Made by a program: the position numbers and the translations under genes
Source: Roseiconus nitratireducens
GTDB lineage: Bacteria; Planctomycetota; Planctomycetia; Pirellulales; Pirellulaceae
DNA: 64,000 bases
NCBI RefSeq assembly: GCF_008629675.1
Contig: NZ_VWOX01000008.1
Coordinates: 248,001-312,000, forward strand
Direction of reading: 5' to 3'
Shown: positions 1 to 8,517 of the stretch, piece after piece
Numbering within the stretch: the stretch's first letter is position 1
Layout of the letters: each line of letters begins with the position of its first letter
Notes under the pieces: model-generated
Databases searched by the model: none
Seen by the model: only the letters and a program-made list of their open reading frames with translations
Told to the model about the DNA's origin: nothing

Positions 1-1212
1 GATGTAGTCTTCCATCACGTTGACCGCATCGTTCAAGATCTCGTCCACCGGCATCGCCACGGCGCTGTGAATCGCATTGCAACTCTGCAGGGCCGTGTCG
101 GCCTTCTGGGCCACCAACAGTTCCAGCGTGTTCAACGCGTAGCTGATGTCGCGGGCGAAGATCTCCAAGAATTGCAAATCGCTTTCGCTGAAGGCTGCCA
201 CCTCGGGGCTTTCCACATTGATCGTCCCGAGCACCTGATCGTTCAGAATCAGCGGGACCGTCAAAGAACTTCGCGAATTCGCCACGCCGGGAATGAACAG
301 CGGGTCATTGATCACGTCGTAGCACAGGTAGCTGGTGCCACTGGAAGCCGCGTACCCGGTGATCCCGTTGCCCTGGGGGTGGGCGAACAGCTGACGATCC
401 GCTGCTTCCTGATCGATCCCCACACTCAGCAGCGGGACCAGGTTTCCGGTGGCTTGCTCCAACACGCGAATCTCGATGACTTCGAAATTCAACAGGTCGG
501 TCAAATAGTGACGGATGTTGTCTTTGAGCAACTCGATGCGCTCATCGACACCCATCTGATAGATTTCCGTTGGCCGCAAATCGGCCAACTCGCGCCCGGC
601 GCGGTGGATCGCGGCAAGCTTCTGCTGCTGCAGGATCTCGTCGGTGATGTCCCCCACGGTCACCACCAACTGCGTCGCCGGTGACTGGTCACCGACCGGT
701 GCGGCACGGACCTGGAAATACCGATTGTCGTGGGTCTGAAACGTTCCGCTGCTCTCCTCGCCGGTCACAAAGGCGGAATGAAACGGACACAGATCCGACC
801 CCAGGATGTCCGGATTGCCCATCAGTTCGTAGATCGATTCCCCGACCGGGTCATCCTCCAGCTTGCCGGCCCAACGTTTCAGCCGCCGGTTGGCCCACAG
901 CACTCGGTTCTTCTGATCCAGCAGCGCCGCGCCCTCGGGCAGATCGCGCAGCATCAAACCGCTCTGACACAGACCTCGCAATTCTCCCAGTTCGGGCAGC
1001 AGTTCGCGGGCGATCCAGACCCCCTCGATCGCGGGCTCGGAGAGTTGGTCCAAAACGGTCTGGGAGGAGTCCAGAACGAGAACCTCCTCGGGCGAATAGT
1101 CGCTTGGAAGCGAATCCGCCGAGCCGACACAGATCAAGCGTTTCGGTTGCTGCATCGAACCAGCCTGGCCGTCGCCGTCGCCGGGACCGTTCGGATGAGT
1201 CGATTGCGTCAT
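1..1212 (-). CDS. PAS-GAF domain signalling protein (5' part, runs off window)
   Basis: The reading frame is open from an ATG at 1212 down to base 1, giving 404 residues of a longer protein. Residues about 85-190 look like a PAS domain (LPEGAALLDQKNRVLWANRR, then a typical VVTVGDIT end). Residues about 225-365 look like a GAF domain (SRSSLTVPLILNDQVLGTINVESPE). After the GAF domain comes a helix with AIHSAVAMPVDEILNDA that could be the start of a histidine-kinase-like dimerisation helix, but no ATPase domain is visible in the window. The protein lacks a signal peptide and membrane helix, so it is probably cytoplasmic. It may be a sensor kinase or a GAF regulator; the output domain is outside the window. 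Confidence 0.8.
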   Translation of the reverse strand, partial: MTQSTHPNGPGDGDGQAGSMQQPKRLICVGSADSLPSDYSPEEVLVLDSSQTVLDQLSEPAIEGVWIARELLPELGELRGLCQSGLMLRDLPEGAALLDQKNRVLWANRRLKRWAGKLEDDPVGESIYELMGNPDILGSDLCPFHSAFVTGEESSGTFQTHDNRYFQVRAAPVGDQSPATQLVVTVGDITDEILQQQKLAAIHRAGRELADLRPTEIYQMGVDERIELLKDNIRHYLTDLLNFEVIEIRVLEQATGNLVPLLSVGIDQEAADRQLFAHPQGNGITGYAASSGTSYLCYDVINDPLFIPGVANSRSSLTVPLILNDQVLGTINVESPEVAAFSESDLQFLEIFARDISYALNTLELLVAQKADTALQSCNAIHSAVAMPVDEILNDAVNVMEDYI

Positions 1213-2075
1213 CACACGCCTCTGACCACAGGGGGGAATTCTGACTTTGGGAGGGGATCGGTGGAACTGGCAACCACCCGCGTCCGCAAATCGCCTGCCA
1301 AGCCGTTTGACACCCGCCCCGAAATGCATCATCGGCACTCGACTAGAGTGAATGATACGAGAAAACGGGCAAACAACTAGCTTCCGTACACCCCGAAACC
1401 GCCCATTCGTCCGACAAATCGCTTCAGCTGCCTGTGGGGTGCGATTGCGGTCGCCATTCCTGCCGTTGGAGCACCTCTTGCATTGAACTCGGCTTTTGTC
1501 GCCGGGTTCATGATGCCTGCCGCACTGAATTCGCGAATTCGGATCTGCAAACCCGCCATCGGAAGTCTCGCCATCCCCAGCCGTCGCCTTGCCGCGGCGT
1601 CGCGGCGTGTGCTGAAGCGTCGCCCGCTGTCCGTGCCGCACGATGTCAGTCCCGCCCGCTGTCAGTGCCGCACGGTGTCGTCGCTGCCAAGGTCGTCGCT
1701 GCCATCAACAAGCGGCGGCAAGTCACGCGTTCGAAAGTTCGTCCCAGGTCTTCAAACACCGCGCCTTCAAACACCGCTTCGTCAGACACAGTCCAGCTCC
1801 AGACCGAGCTTGCTCGGCATTTCGACCAAAGCATCCCGACGAGAGCCCCCCCGGATGCCAGTGTCGTCCAGGCGACGGTCAATCTGACGACACCCCGAAC
1901 CGTCCTTGAAGTCCCCAACATCGATGCCGGCCGAACCGCGGAATTGTGTTTTTTTCGTGGCGAATGCATGAATTCGGCTAGGTCGGTGCACCATTTGCAC
2001 GGCGCCGACCATTCGACGCGGCTCAGTCAGCCTCAGTAATCTGTGCAAATTGAGTCAACTGACCGTGGCGGATTG

Positions 2076-2103
2076 TTGACAGTGGTAGACGCCTGCCTAA
2101 ATT
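2076..2103 (+). promoter_or_regulatory. Putative sigma-70 promoter of the YTV wall-protein gene
   Basis: TTGACA at 2076-2081 and TAAATT at 2098-2103 are separated by 16 bp, close to the housekeeping consensus. The predicted start of transcription would leave a leader of about 90 nt before the ATG at 2202. This is a match by eye only. Confidence 0.45.
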
Positions 2104-2187
2104 CAAGGGGCTGGCGTCGCCCAGACTACGCAGCCGTTAAACACTCTCTCGTATTTTCATCGTCGCTCACTGGCTGTGAGACAAATT

Positions 2188-2193
2188 GGAGGA
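2188..2193 (+). promoter_or_regulatory. Strong ribosome binding site (GGAGGA)
   Basis: GGAGGA lies 8 nt before the ATG at 2202 and fixes this start. Few genes in this window have such a clear Shine-Dalgarno, suggesting high expression of the wall protein. Confidence 0.7.
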
Positions 2194-2201
2194 CTCCCTG
2201 A

Positions 2202-4643
2202 ATGACTAATCGATTGTTTCAGTACTTGGCAGGACTATGCGGAGCATTGTTGCTCTCTGCAAACGTCTTTGCCGGATGTGGCCTCTGCGGCGGCTGCGCG
2301 TCGGGCTCCGGCTGCGTCGCCGAAGCCGCCGCGGCCAGCCCCTGTGGCGACTGCAGCGGCTGCGCAGCGGGCTCGGGGTGTGAATCGCCTTGTGGTCCGA
2401 CCGTGTCCTACGAAACGCGGACCGTGATGCAGCCCCAAATGGTGACGGAAACCCGCATGGTTCCCACCACCACCTATCAAACCGAAACGCGGACCCGCAT
2501 GCGTTCGGTCGTGCGACGTGTCGCCAAGGTGCAAACTCGCGAACAAACCTACACGGTCAATGTTCCGGAAATGCGCACCAAGACGGAGTCCTACACGGTT
2601 CAAGTCCCGGTTTCCTACACCGAGGAAGTCCCCTACACCGTGCAGGTGCCGGTGACCACCGAGGTGGAACAGTCCTACCAGGTCTGTGTCCCTTACACCG
2701 AGCAAGTCGAACAGACTTACACGGTGCAAGTGCCGGTGAAGTCGGAAGTGGAACAGAGCTACCAGGTCTGCGTCCCCTACACCGAGCAGCAGTCCTACAC
2801 CGTGACGGTCCCTTACACCGAGCAGATGGAACAGACCTACACGGTCCAAGTCCCGGTCACCAAGACGCGTACTGAAGAGTACCAAGTCTGCGTGCCCTAC
2901 ACGGAACAGGTCGAACAGACCTACACCGTCCAGGTGCCCGTGCAGAAGACTCGTACCGAAGAGTACCAAGTCTGCGTGCCTTACACCGAGCAAGTCGAAC
3001 AGACCTACACGGTGCAGGTGCCGGTGACGTCGACGCGGACGGAAGAGTACCAAGTTTGCGTCCCGTACACCGAGACGATGACTCAGGACTACACCGTTCA
3101 AGTTCCGTACACGGAACAGCAGACCTACACCGTTCAGGTCCCGTACTACGAAGACGTTGAACAGTCCTACAGCGTGTCGGTTCCTTACACGGAGCAGGTC
3201 GAGCAGTCTTACACCGTGTGCGTTCCTTACACCGAGGAAGTTGAGCAAACGTACCAGGTGCAGGTGCCCGTGACGGAAACCAAGACGGCCTATCGAACGG
3301 TCACCAAGTGCGTCCCCGTGACGACGATGAAGACCGTGTGCGAAGACCAAGGCAGCTATCAATGCCAAGCCGTCACCGTTGGTGGCGGATCGGCCGTTCC
3401 CGCGACCGGTGCCGGATGCGGCGACGGTGGCTGTGGAGGAAGCGGTTGCGGTGATGCCGGTTGCGGCGGCTGTGGATCGACGTCGGCCGGATGTGGCGGT
3501 TGCGGATCGGCTGTGGCCGATTGCGGCGGCTGCGGCGGGGTCGTCGGCGGTTCGCCTTGTGCACCGACCGTCAGCTATCGCCAGGTTTGGGTCCCGAACA
3601 TGGTGACCAAGGAAGTCCCCGTGACGACCTACCAACAACAGTCCACGCAAGAGCCGTACACGTATACGACCACGCGTTGCGTCACTGAAACCAAAACCCG
3701 CACCGTTCCGGTGACCCGCACGCGAAACGAAACTCGCACGCGTATGGTTGATGTGACGAAGTACCGAACGGAACAGCGCACGCGAACCGTCAAGGTTCAA
3801 AAGTGCCGTACCGAAGAACGTACCCGCGACATCACCAAGTACCGCAACGAAACGCGGACCCGTGAAGTGCCGGTGCAAAAGACCCGGATGGAAACTCGCA
3901 CCCGCGAAGTTCCCGTCACGACCATGCAAACCGAAAACCGCAGCCGCATGGTGACTGTGCAAAAACAGCGATACGAGACTCGCACCCGCGAAGTCCCCTA
4001 TTGCGAAATGGTCACCGAACAACGCAGCCGCATGGTGCCGGTTCGCAAGACCCGCATGGAAACTCGCACCCGCGAAGTTCCCTACTGCGAAATGACCACC
4101 GAGGAACGGACCCGCATGGTCAACGTCCAAAAATCGCGTCAGGAAGAGCGGACCCGTGACGTCACCAAGTACCGTTACGAAACGCGCACGCGCACCGTTC
4201 CGGTCACCACCATGACGACCGAAACGCGGTCCCGAATGATCCCGGTGCAAAAGACTCGCATGGAAACCCGCACCCGCATGGTTCCCAAGACGACCTACAC
4301 CACCGAGGAACGAACCCGAACGGTCAACAAGACCCGGATGGAAACGGAAACCCGTGAGCGTGAAGTTCAGTACTGCGTCATGGTTCCCCAGACTCGCACC
4401 CGCACCTACAACGTCACCGTTTGCGAAAACGTGGTCGAAGAGGTCCCGGAAACCTATCAAGTTTGCGTTCCCGTGCAATCGATGAAGGAAGTCCAAGTGC
4501 AAGTCTGCAAGCCGGTCCCGACGACGGTTCAGGTTCCCGTTTACAGCTATGGCACTTCCACCGCCGCCCCGGTGATGCAAGGTGGTGCCGTCGAAGCTGC
4601 TCCGATGGCAACCGGTGCCGGTTGCGTCAACTGCGGCCAGTAA
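2202..4643 (+). CDS. YTV-repeat, Cys-rich cell-wall protein
   Basis: This 813-residue protein starts with a signal peptide (MTNRLFQYLAGLCGALLLSA) and continues as a Gly/Cys-rich head. Two long repeat blocks follow, separated by a second Gly/Cys-rich linker at about residues 395-450. The first block repeats units such as YTVQVPV, QVCVPYTE and EQVEQTY. The second block repeats TRTREVPV, TRMETRTR and similar, and is rich in Arg. It ends with Cys (VNCGQ). Such YTV domains were described in Rhodopirellula and are linked to the proteinaceous planctomycete wall. Regular beta-strand repeats plus many Cys suggest a disulfide-linked surface layer. It is a single-gene unit with its own promoter, strong ribosome binding site and terminator. 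Confidence 0.9.
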   Translation: MTNRLFQYLAGLCGALLLSANVFAGCGLCGGCASGSGCVAEAAAASPCGDCSGCAAGSGCESPCGPTVSYETRTVMQPQMVTETRMVPTTTYQTETRTRMRSVVRRVAKVQTREQTYTVNVPEMRTKTESYTVQVPVSYTEEVPYTVQVPVTTEVEQSYQVCVPYTEQVEQTYTVQVPVKSEVEQSYQVCVPYTEQQSYTVTVPYTEQMEQTYTVQVPVTKTRTEEYQVCVPYTEQVEQTYTVQVPVQKTRTEEYQVCVPYTEQVEQTYTVQVPVTSTRTEEYQVCVPYTETMTQDYTVQVPYTEQQTYTVQVPYYEDVEQSYSVSVPYTEQVEQSYTVCVPYTEEVEQTYQVQVPVTETKTAYRTVTKCVPVTTMKTVCEDQGSYQCQAVTVGGGSAVPATGAGCGDGGCGGSGCGDAGCGGCGSTSAGCGGCGSAVADCGGCGGVVGGSPCAPTVSYRQVWVPNMVTKEVPVTTYQQQSTQEPYTYTTTRCVTETKTRTVPVTRTRNETRTRMVDVTKYRTEQRTRTVKVQKCRTEERTRDITKYRNETRTREVPVQKTRMETRTREVPVTTMQTENRSRMVTVQKQRYETRTREVPYCEMVTEQRSRMVPVRKTRMETRTREVPYCEMTTEERTRMVNVQKSRQEERTRDVTKYRYETRTRTVPVTTMTTETRSRMIPVQKTRMETRTRMVPKTTYTTEERTRTVNKTRMETETREREVQYCVMVPQTRTRTYNVTVCENVVEEVPETYQVCVPVQSMKEVQVQVCKPVPTTVQVPVYSYGTSTAAPVMQGGAVEAAPMATGAGCVNCGQ

Positions 4644-4700
4644 ACGCGTCGCCAGACGTTGCCGCCGATCTTTCCGATTCGGCGGACCCGATGACCCAGC

Positions 4701-4736
4701 GGCCCCCGGAGATTCGTTCTCCGGGGGCCGTTTTTT
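4701..4736 (+). terminator. Intrinsic terminator of the YTV gene
   Basis: A 12-bp perfect stem (GGCCCCCGGAGA pairing with TCTCCGGGGGCC) with a TTCGT loop spans 4701-4729. A T-run at 4731-4736 follows. It sits 57 nt after the YTV stop codon. Confidence 0.92.
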
Positions 4737-4801
4737 ATTGCACTCGGACGATCACTTTTATTGGACTCGGACGATCACTTTTATTGCACTCGGACGATCA
4801 C
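4733..4801. repeat. Three tandem copies of a 23-bp unit
   Basis: Units lie at 4733-4755, 4756-4778 and 4779-4801. Each reads TTTTATTG followed by sACTCGGACGATCAC; only the ninth base differs (C, G, C). The first unit overlaps the T-run of the terminator. The rest of the gap to the next gene (4802-5078) shows nothing further. Confidence 0.95.
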
Positions 4802-5078
4802 GACACCGTCGATCGGCCGACGCACTGACTCATCCGGAGCCATCCCGCTGGGTATCCGATCAATCGGCCACTTGGGATGTCCCCGAATCCGTTAGACTGG
4901 TCGGCGGACCGATTCGGATCTCCGACGGCAAGTTGATTCCTCGTGGGCGATCGGGAACGGACCAGAATGCCTGCTTCTTATCTCCTCCGTTCACGCACGC
5001 CCGCCGATCCGCCGGACCGTTGAATCCAGTTGGCGTCGGTCCCAGGCCCCGTCGCGTGATCGGTTTCCCGCGACCGTG

Positions 5079-5393
5079 ATGGAGCTGAATGTGAAAGCAT
5101 CCCCCACCCGTGAGCCCTTGATGCCGCAGATCTCTCTGCGCTGGCTGATCGCGCTGGTCACGGTCAGTTCCTTGGCCATGGCTGTGATCCACCAGGCGGT
5201 GACCGGCGACCACATGGGGGCGGCGATCGCAACCGTCGTGATCGCCGCGACGCTGGTGCCGGTGGTGATGTATGCCGCCACCTTTCTATTGGCTGGGTTA
5301 TTCGCCCTGATCGGATCGGCCGCGTCGCGACCCGAAACGCCACAACCGATTCACGTGCCGACGTCCCGCATGCCGGATCAGAACCAGACATGA
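5079..5393 (+). CDS. Small two-helix membrane protein, first gene of ABC operon
   Basis: The 104-residue product has PQISLRWLIALVTVSSLAMA, a short-motif N-terminus often seen in small planctomycete membrane proteins, and a second hydrophobic stretch at about residues 45-80. The likely start is ATG 5079; a GTG lies just before it and another ATG at 5124 is possible. The stop overlaps the next ATG by four bases (ATGA at 5390), so translation is probably coupled to the downstream gene. No family was recognised; the position suggests an accessory part of the ABC system that follows. Confidence 0.7.
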   Translation: MELNVKASPTREPLMPQISLRWLIALVTVSSLAMAVIHQAVTGDHMGAAIATVVIAATLVPVVMYAATFLLAGLFALIGSAASRPETPQPIHVPTSRMPDQNQT

Positions 5394-7567
5394 AACGCAT
5401 TCTGGCCGTCATGATCCTGATGCAACTGCTGCTGGCCGTCGGCTCGCGGGCCGAGACGCTGCTGTTGGGTGTGGCGCCGGTGAATCCCAAACAGGCCGGC
5501 TTTCGCCTCTGGGTTTCTATGCCGCGACTCGGCGGCGACGGATTCCAACCCGTCCACCTGAAATTCCAAGCCTTGGGCAAGCAGTTCAACCGCCAACGAC
5601 GGTTGCGGCTGCAGTTTCGCCCACGAGCCCAATATGCCACGCCCCTGGATTTCCAGTACAGCTGTGACGTGACCGTCCCCGAGGGACAGCGAGCCTATGA
5701 GACGTCGATCCTGGTCCCCCAGTTCTACCGCTGGGAACGATTGTCACTCCGCATCAGCGAAGACGGTCGTCTGCTCGGCGATGTACCCAGCACCTTCAAT
5801 CCGCCGCAGACGACCAAGAATTGGGGTCAGCACATCTCGGTGGGCGTTCTGACTTGTCCACCGACGGACTCGAATCAACCCTGGGCAAGATTCCCCGACC
5901 TGCGGTCCCTGGTCACGGTGTTGGGCGATGGCCCACTGGACGACCGGCCTCAAATCAAACGCTTCACCAACAAACAGGCGCGGGACTATGTGGACCAGTT
6001 GAAGCACAGCTGGGTGCGTTTTCGCATCATCGATGAAGACGAGATGCAACGTTCGTGGCTTGGGTACAGCCAATTGGATCTGCTGCTGGCCCCCTTCCCG
6101 ATCCTGGATCGGATGTCTCGAGAACAGCCTGAGCGTCTGGACGCCTTGCTGAAATGGGCCTCCACCGGGGGGCAGATCTGGGCCTATTCGGCCCCCGCCG
6201 ATTTGGGAACCGCCGCGGTGCCATGGCTGACCACTCCACCGGATTCCGCTGTCAATCAAATCCAATTCTATCCCGACCCGGCGAAGCAGCTTTCGCTGGA
6301 TCGGAACAACGACACGTCATCGATCGATTATCAGCCGTGGGGTTTCGGCACGTACTACACCAATTCTTACACGGTCAACGCGACGGTCCGCAAACGTCAG
6401 ACGCTGTACGACGACCTGACTGCCGTGAACCACCCGATGGTCAAACGGGTGAACCGTCCAGCGCTGCTCGCGCAGATGCAGATCGTCCCCCACGGGTTGG
6501 GACGGGTCGTTCTGTTGTCCGCATCGGACCCGTTCCCGGGGTCCTTTCAACTCTGGCAGGCCCTCGATGCCAAGCCGCTGAAATGGAAGCAGCGACAAGG
6601 GATCGACTACCGGAAAGGCAATGACAGCTACTGGGCTTGGCTGATGCCGGCGGTGGGCCAACCGCCGGTGACCATGTTTGTGATCTTGAACGGACTGTTT
6701 GTGTTGTTGATCGGACCCGTCCTGTATTTCGTGCTCCGCCGGCGCAAGCGGCTGTACCTGTTGTACTTCCTGGCACCCGCCCTGGCATTCCTCGTGACGA
6801 CCGGACTGTTTTGCTACGCGTACATCTCGGACGGTTTCGACAACCGGGCGCGGATCCGGCAACTGACCTGGGTGGACGCCCGCGGCAAGGACACATCGGA
6901 TCCCTGTCCGCAGATCGATCAATCCCGACAGACCTACTACACGGTCATCGACAACCAGCAGGGGCTGCACTTTGACGATCAGTCGCTGGTGCTGCCCGTG
7001 CACCATTCGGAACGGTTGCGACGCAACCGATACTACTCGGCGGACGATTCGCGTTCCGGCGAGTACCGGATCGAACAGACATCCCAGTCACGCCGTTACA
7101 GCGGCGCATTCTTGCCGACGCGCGACCAGGTTCACTACCTGGTGACCCGGCCGAGCATTGGCGAGGTACCTGTGGAGGTTGATTTCAAGGCCTATCCCGT
7201 GCGATTGACCAACCGCCTGTCGACGCCGATCCGTCAGGCAGCGATACGCGCCGCGGATGGGAGCTACTGGACAGCAAGCAATCTGCCCCCGGGCGCCACG
7301 ACGGAAATGACGTCCACACCGGCCAACGTGTTCGGCGCGATGGCAACCGGTTTCATCGATCCGGCGGAGACGGGCATGCCGGCCCCTTACCTGTCGCGTG
7401 CATCGACCGACGACCGGTCGTACTTGGAAGACCGGATGCGTCGATTTTCTCAATCGCCACCGCAGCGATCTTTCCTGTTGAGCACGGAAGTTGACCAAGA
7501 CGTGTTCGCGTTGCGACGTTGTCTGCAAGACCAGTGCGTTCGCCTGATCGGAGGGCGATTGCCGTGA
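5390..7567 (+). CDS. Exported membrane-anchored protein of ABC operon, unknown function
   Basis: The protein has 725 residues and a clear signal peptide (MKRILAVMILMQLLLAVGSRAE). A long extracytoplasmic part follows. At about residues 425-480 there are two membrane helices separated by a basic loop (YFVLRRRKRLYLLY), and then a second extracytoplasmic domain. It overlaps its upstream neighbour by four bases and the ABC ATPase by one base. The order exported protein, ATPase, permease resembles gene sets where a large membrane protein of the GldG type partners an ABC-2 transporter. The similarity is in layout only; no GldG motif was identified. Confidence 0.75.
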   Translation: MKRILAVMILMQLLLAVGSRAETLLLGVAPVNPKQAGFRLWVSMPRLGGDGFQPVHLKFQALGKQFNRQRRLRLQFRPRAQYATPLDFQYSCDVTVPEGQRAYETSILVPQFYRWERLSLRISEDGRLLGDVPSTFNPPQTTKNWGQHISVGVLTCPPTDSNQPWARFPDLRSLVTVLGDGPLDDRPQIKRFTNKQARDYVDQLKHSWVRFRIIDEDEMQRSWLGYSQLDLLLAPFPILDRMSREQPERLDALLKWASTGGQIWAYSAPADLGTAAVPWLTTPPDSAVNQIQFYPDPAKQLSLDRNNDTSSIDYQPWGFGTYYTNSYTVNATVRKRQTLYDDLTAVNHPMVKRVNRPALLAQMQIVPHGLGRVVLLSASDPFPGSFQLWQALDAKPLKWKQRQGIDYRKGNDSYWAWLMPAVGQPPVTMFVILNGLFVLLIGPVLYFVLRRRKRLYLLYFLAPALAFLVTTGLFCYAYISDGFDNRARIRQLTWVDARGKDTSDPCPQIDQSRQTYYTVIDNQQGLHFDDQSLVLPVHHSERLRRNRYYSADDSRSGEYRIEQTSQSRRYSGAFLPTRDQVHYLVTRPSIGEVPVEVDFKAYPVRLTNRLSTPIRQAAIRAADGSYWTASNLPPGATTEMTSTPANVFGAMATGFIDPAETGMPAPYLSRASTDDRSYLEDRMRRFSQSPPQRSFLLSTEVDQDVFALRRCLQDQCVRLIGGRLP

Positions 7568-8517
7568 TGCCAACACCCTGGCAGGGACCGATGCTGGAAC
7601 TGCAGCACGTGACGCGGGTGTTCGGACCGACACGCGCCGTCGACGACGTTTCCTTCTTGGTTCCCAAGGGCAGCGTGTTCGGATACATCGGGCCCAACGG
7701 AGCCGGCAAAACAACCAGCATGCGAATCCTGGCCACGTTGGAGTTGCCGACCAGCGGCGACGCGTTCGTCGAAGGCCTTTCCTCGGTCAATGATCCCGAT
7801 CGAGTCCGACGTCGGCTGGGATTCATGCCCGATCACTTCAGCACCTACAGCGACACCAGCTGCGCCGAATACCTGGATTTCTTTGCCCGTTCCAACGGAC
7901 TGGTCGGGCGTGAACGAACACGTCGGATGCGGTGGGTCATGGACTTCACCGGATTGCGCGCGATGGCGGAAAAGCCGATCAACGGGTTGAGCAAGGGAAT
8001 GCGCCAGCGTCTGTGTTTGGGACGGGCCCTGATTCACGATCCGTCGGTCTTGATTCTGGACGAACCGGCTGCCGGGTTGGACCCGCGGGCGCGGATCGAA
8101 CTGCGGCAGATCATTCGCTCGCTGGCTGCGGAGGGCAAGACCATTCTCGTCAGCAGTCACATCCTGAGCGAACTGGCGGAAATCTGCGATCGAGTCGGCA
8201 TCATCGAACAGGGTCGTCTGTTGGCCAACGACACCGTTTCGGCGTTGCGGATGAAATCCCAGTTCCATCAGGACCTGATCATCCTGATCGATGGACCGAC
8301 CGACGGGGCCCTCGACAGCCTGAGTCAACTGCCGTGCGTCAGCGACGTCCGGTGCACCGATCAAACGATCAGTTTTCGCGTCGAAGGCGGACCCTCCAAG
8401 CAGATCCAAGTCCTTCATCATCTGTGCGACGCCCGTGTTCCCGTGATGGAATACCGCGTCGTCGATGAATCCCTGGAAGACCTGTTCATGAAGCTGACAT
8501 CGGGGCACGTGCAATGA
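7567..8517 (+). CDS. ABC transporter ATP-binding protein (ABC-2 type)
   Basis: The 316-residue protein has all ABC ATPase motifs: Walker A GPNGAGKTT at 42-50, signature LSKGMRQ at 141-147, Walker B VLILDEP at 161-167, and the switch His at about 198 (LVSSH). A C-terminal extension of about 100 residues follows, as in CcmA/GldA-type ATPases. The frame is open from 7519, but ATG 7567 overlaps the previous stop (TGATG) and gives a normal N-terminus. It pairs with the permease immediately downstream, overlapping by four bases. The substrate is unknown. Confidence 0.93.
   Translation: MPTPWQGPMLELQHVTRVFGPTRAVDDVSFLVPKGSVFGYIGPNGAGKTTSMRILATLELPTSGDAFVEGLSSVNDPDRVRRRLGFMPDHFSTYSDTSCAEYLDFFARSNGLVGRERTRRMRWVMDFTGLRAMAEKPINGLSKGMRQRLCLGRALIHDPSVLILDEPAAGLDPRARIELRQIIRSLAAEGKTILVSSHILSELAEICDRVGIIEQGRLLANDTVSALRMKSQFHQDLIILIDGPTDGALDSLSQLPCVSDVRCTDQTISFRVEGGPSKQIQVLHHLCDARVPVMEYRVVDESLEDLFMKLTSGHVQ

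Larger units (their letters stand above)
1213..2201. other. 989-bp gene-free divergent region with small tandem duplications
   Basis: No convincing gene is seen between the divergent PAS-GAF and YTV genes; the short open frames here have no recognisable protein features. It contains a 32-bp imperfect tandem duplication (1621-1652 and 1653-1684, starting CGCCCGCTGTC) and a 15-bp one (1751-1765 and 1766-1780, TTCAAACACCGC). The right end holds the probable promoter of the YTV gene. Confidence 0.6.

Noticed and set aside
67..1380. Open frames on the plus strand opposite the PAS-GAF gene
   Set aside because: The minus-strand frame encodes clear PAS and GAF domains; the plus-strand frames are its shadows.
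2235..4580. 781-codon open frame on the minus strand, opposite the YTV gene
   Set aside because: It mirrors the repeat structure of the YTV gene exactly and is explained by codon choice in a long repetitive gene; there is no signal peptide, start context or domain.
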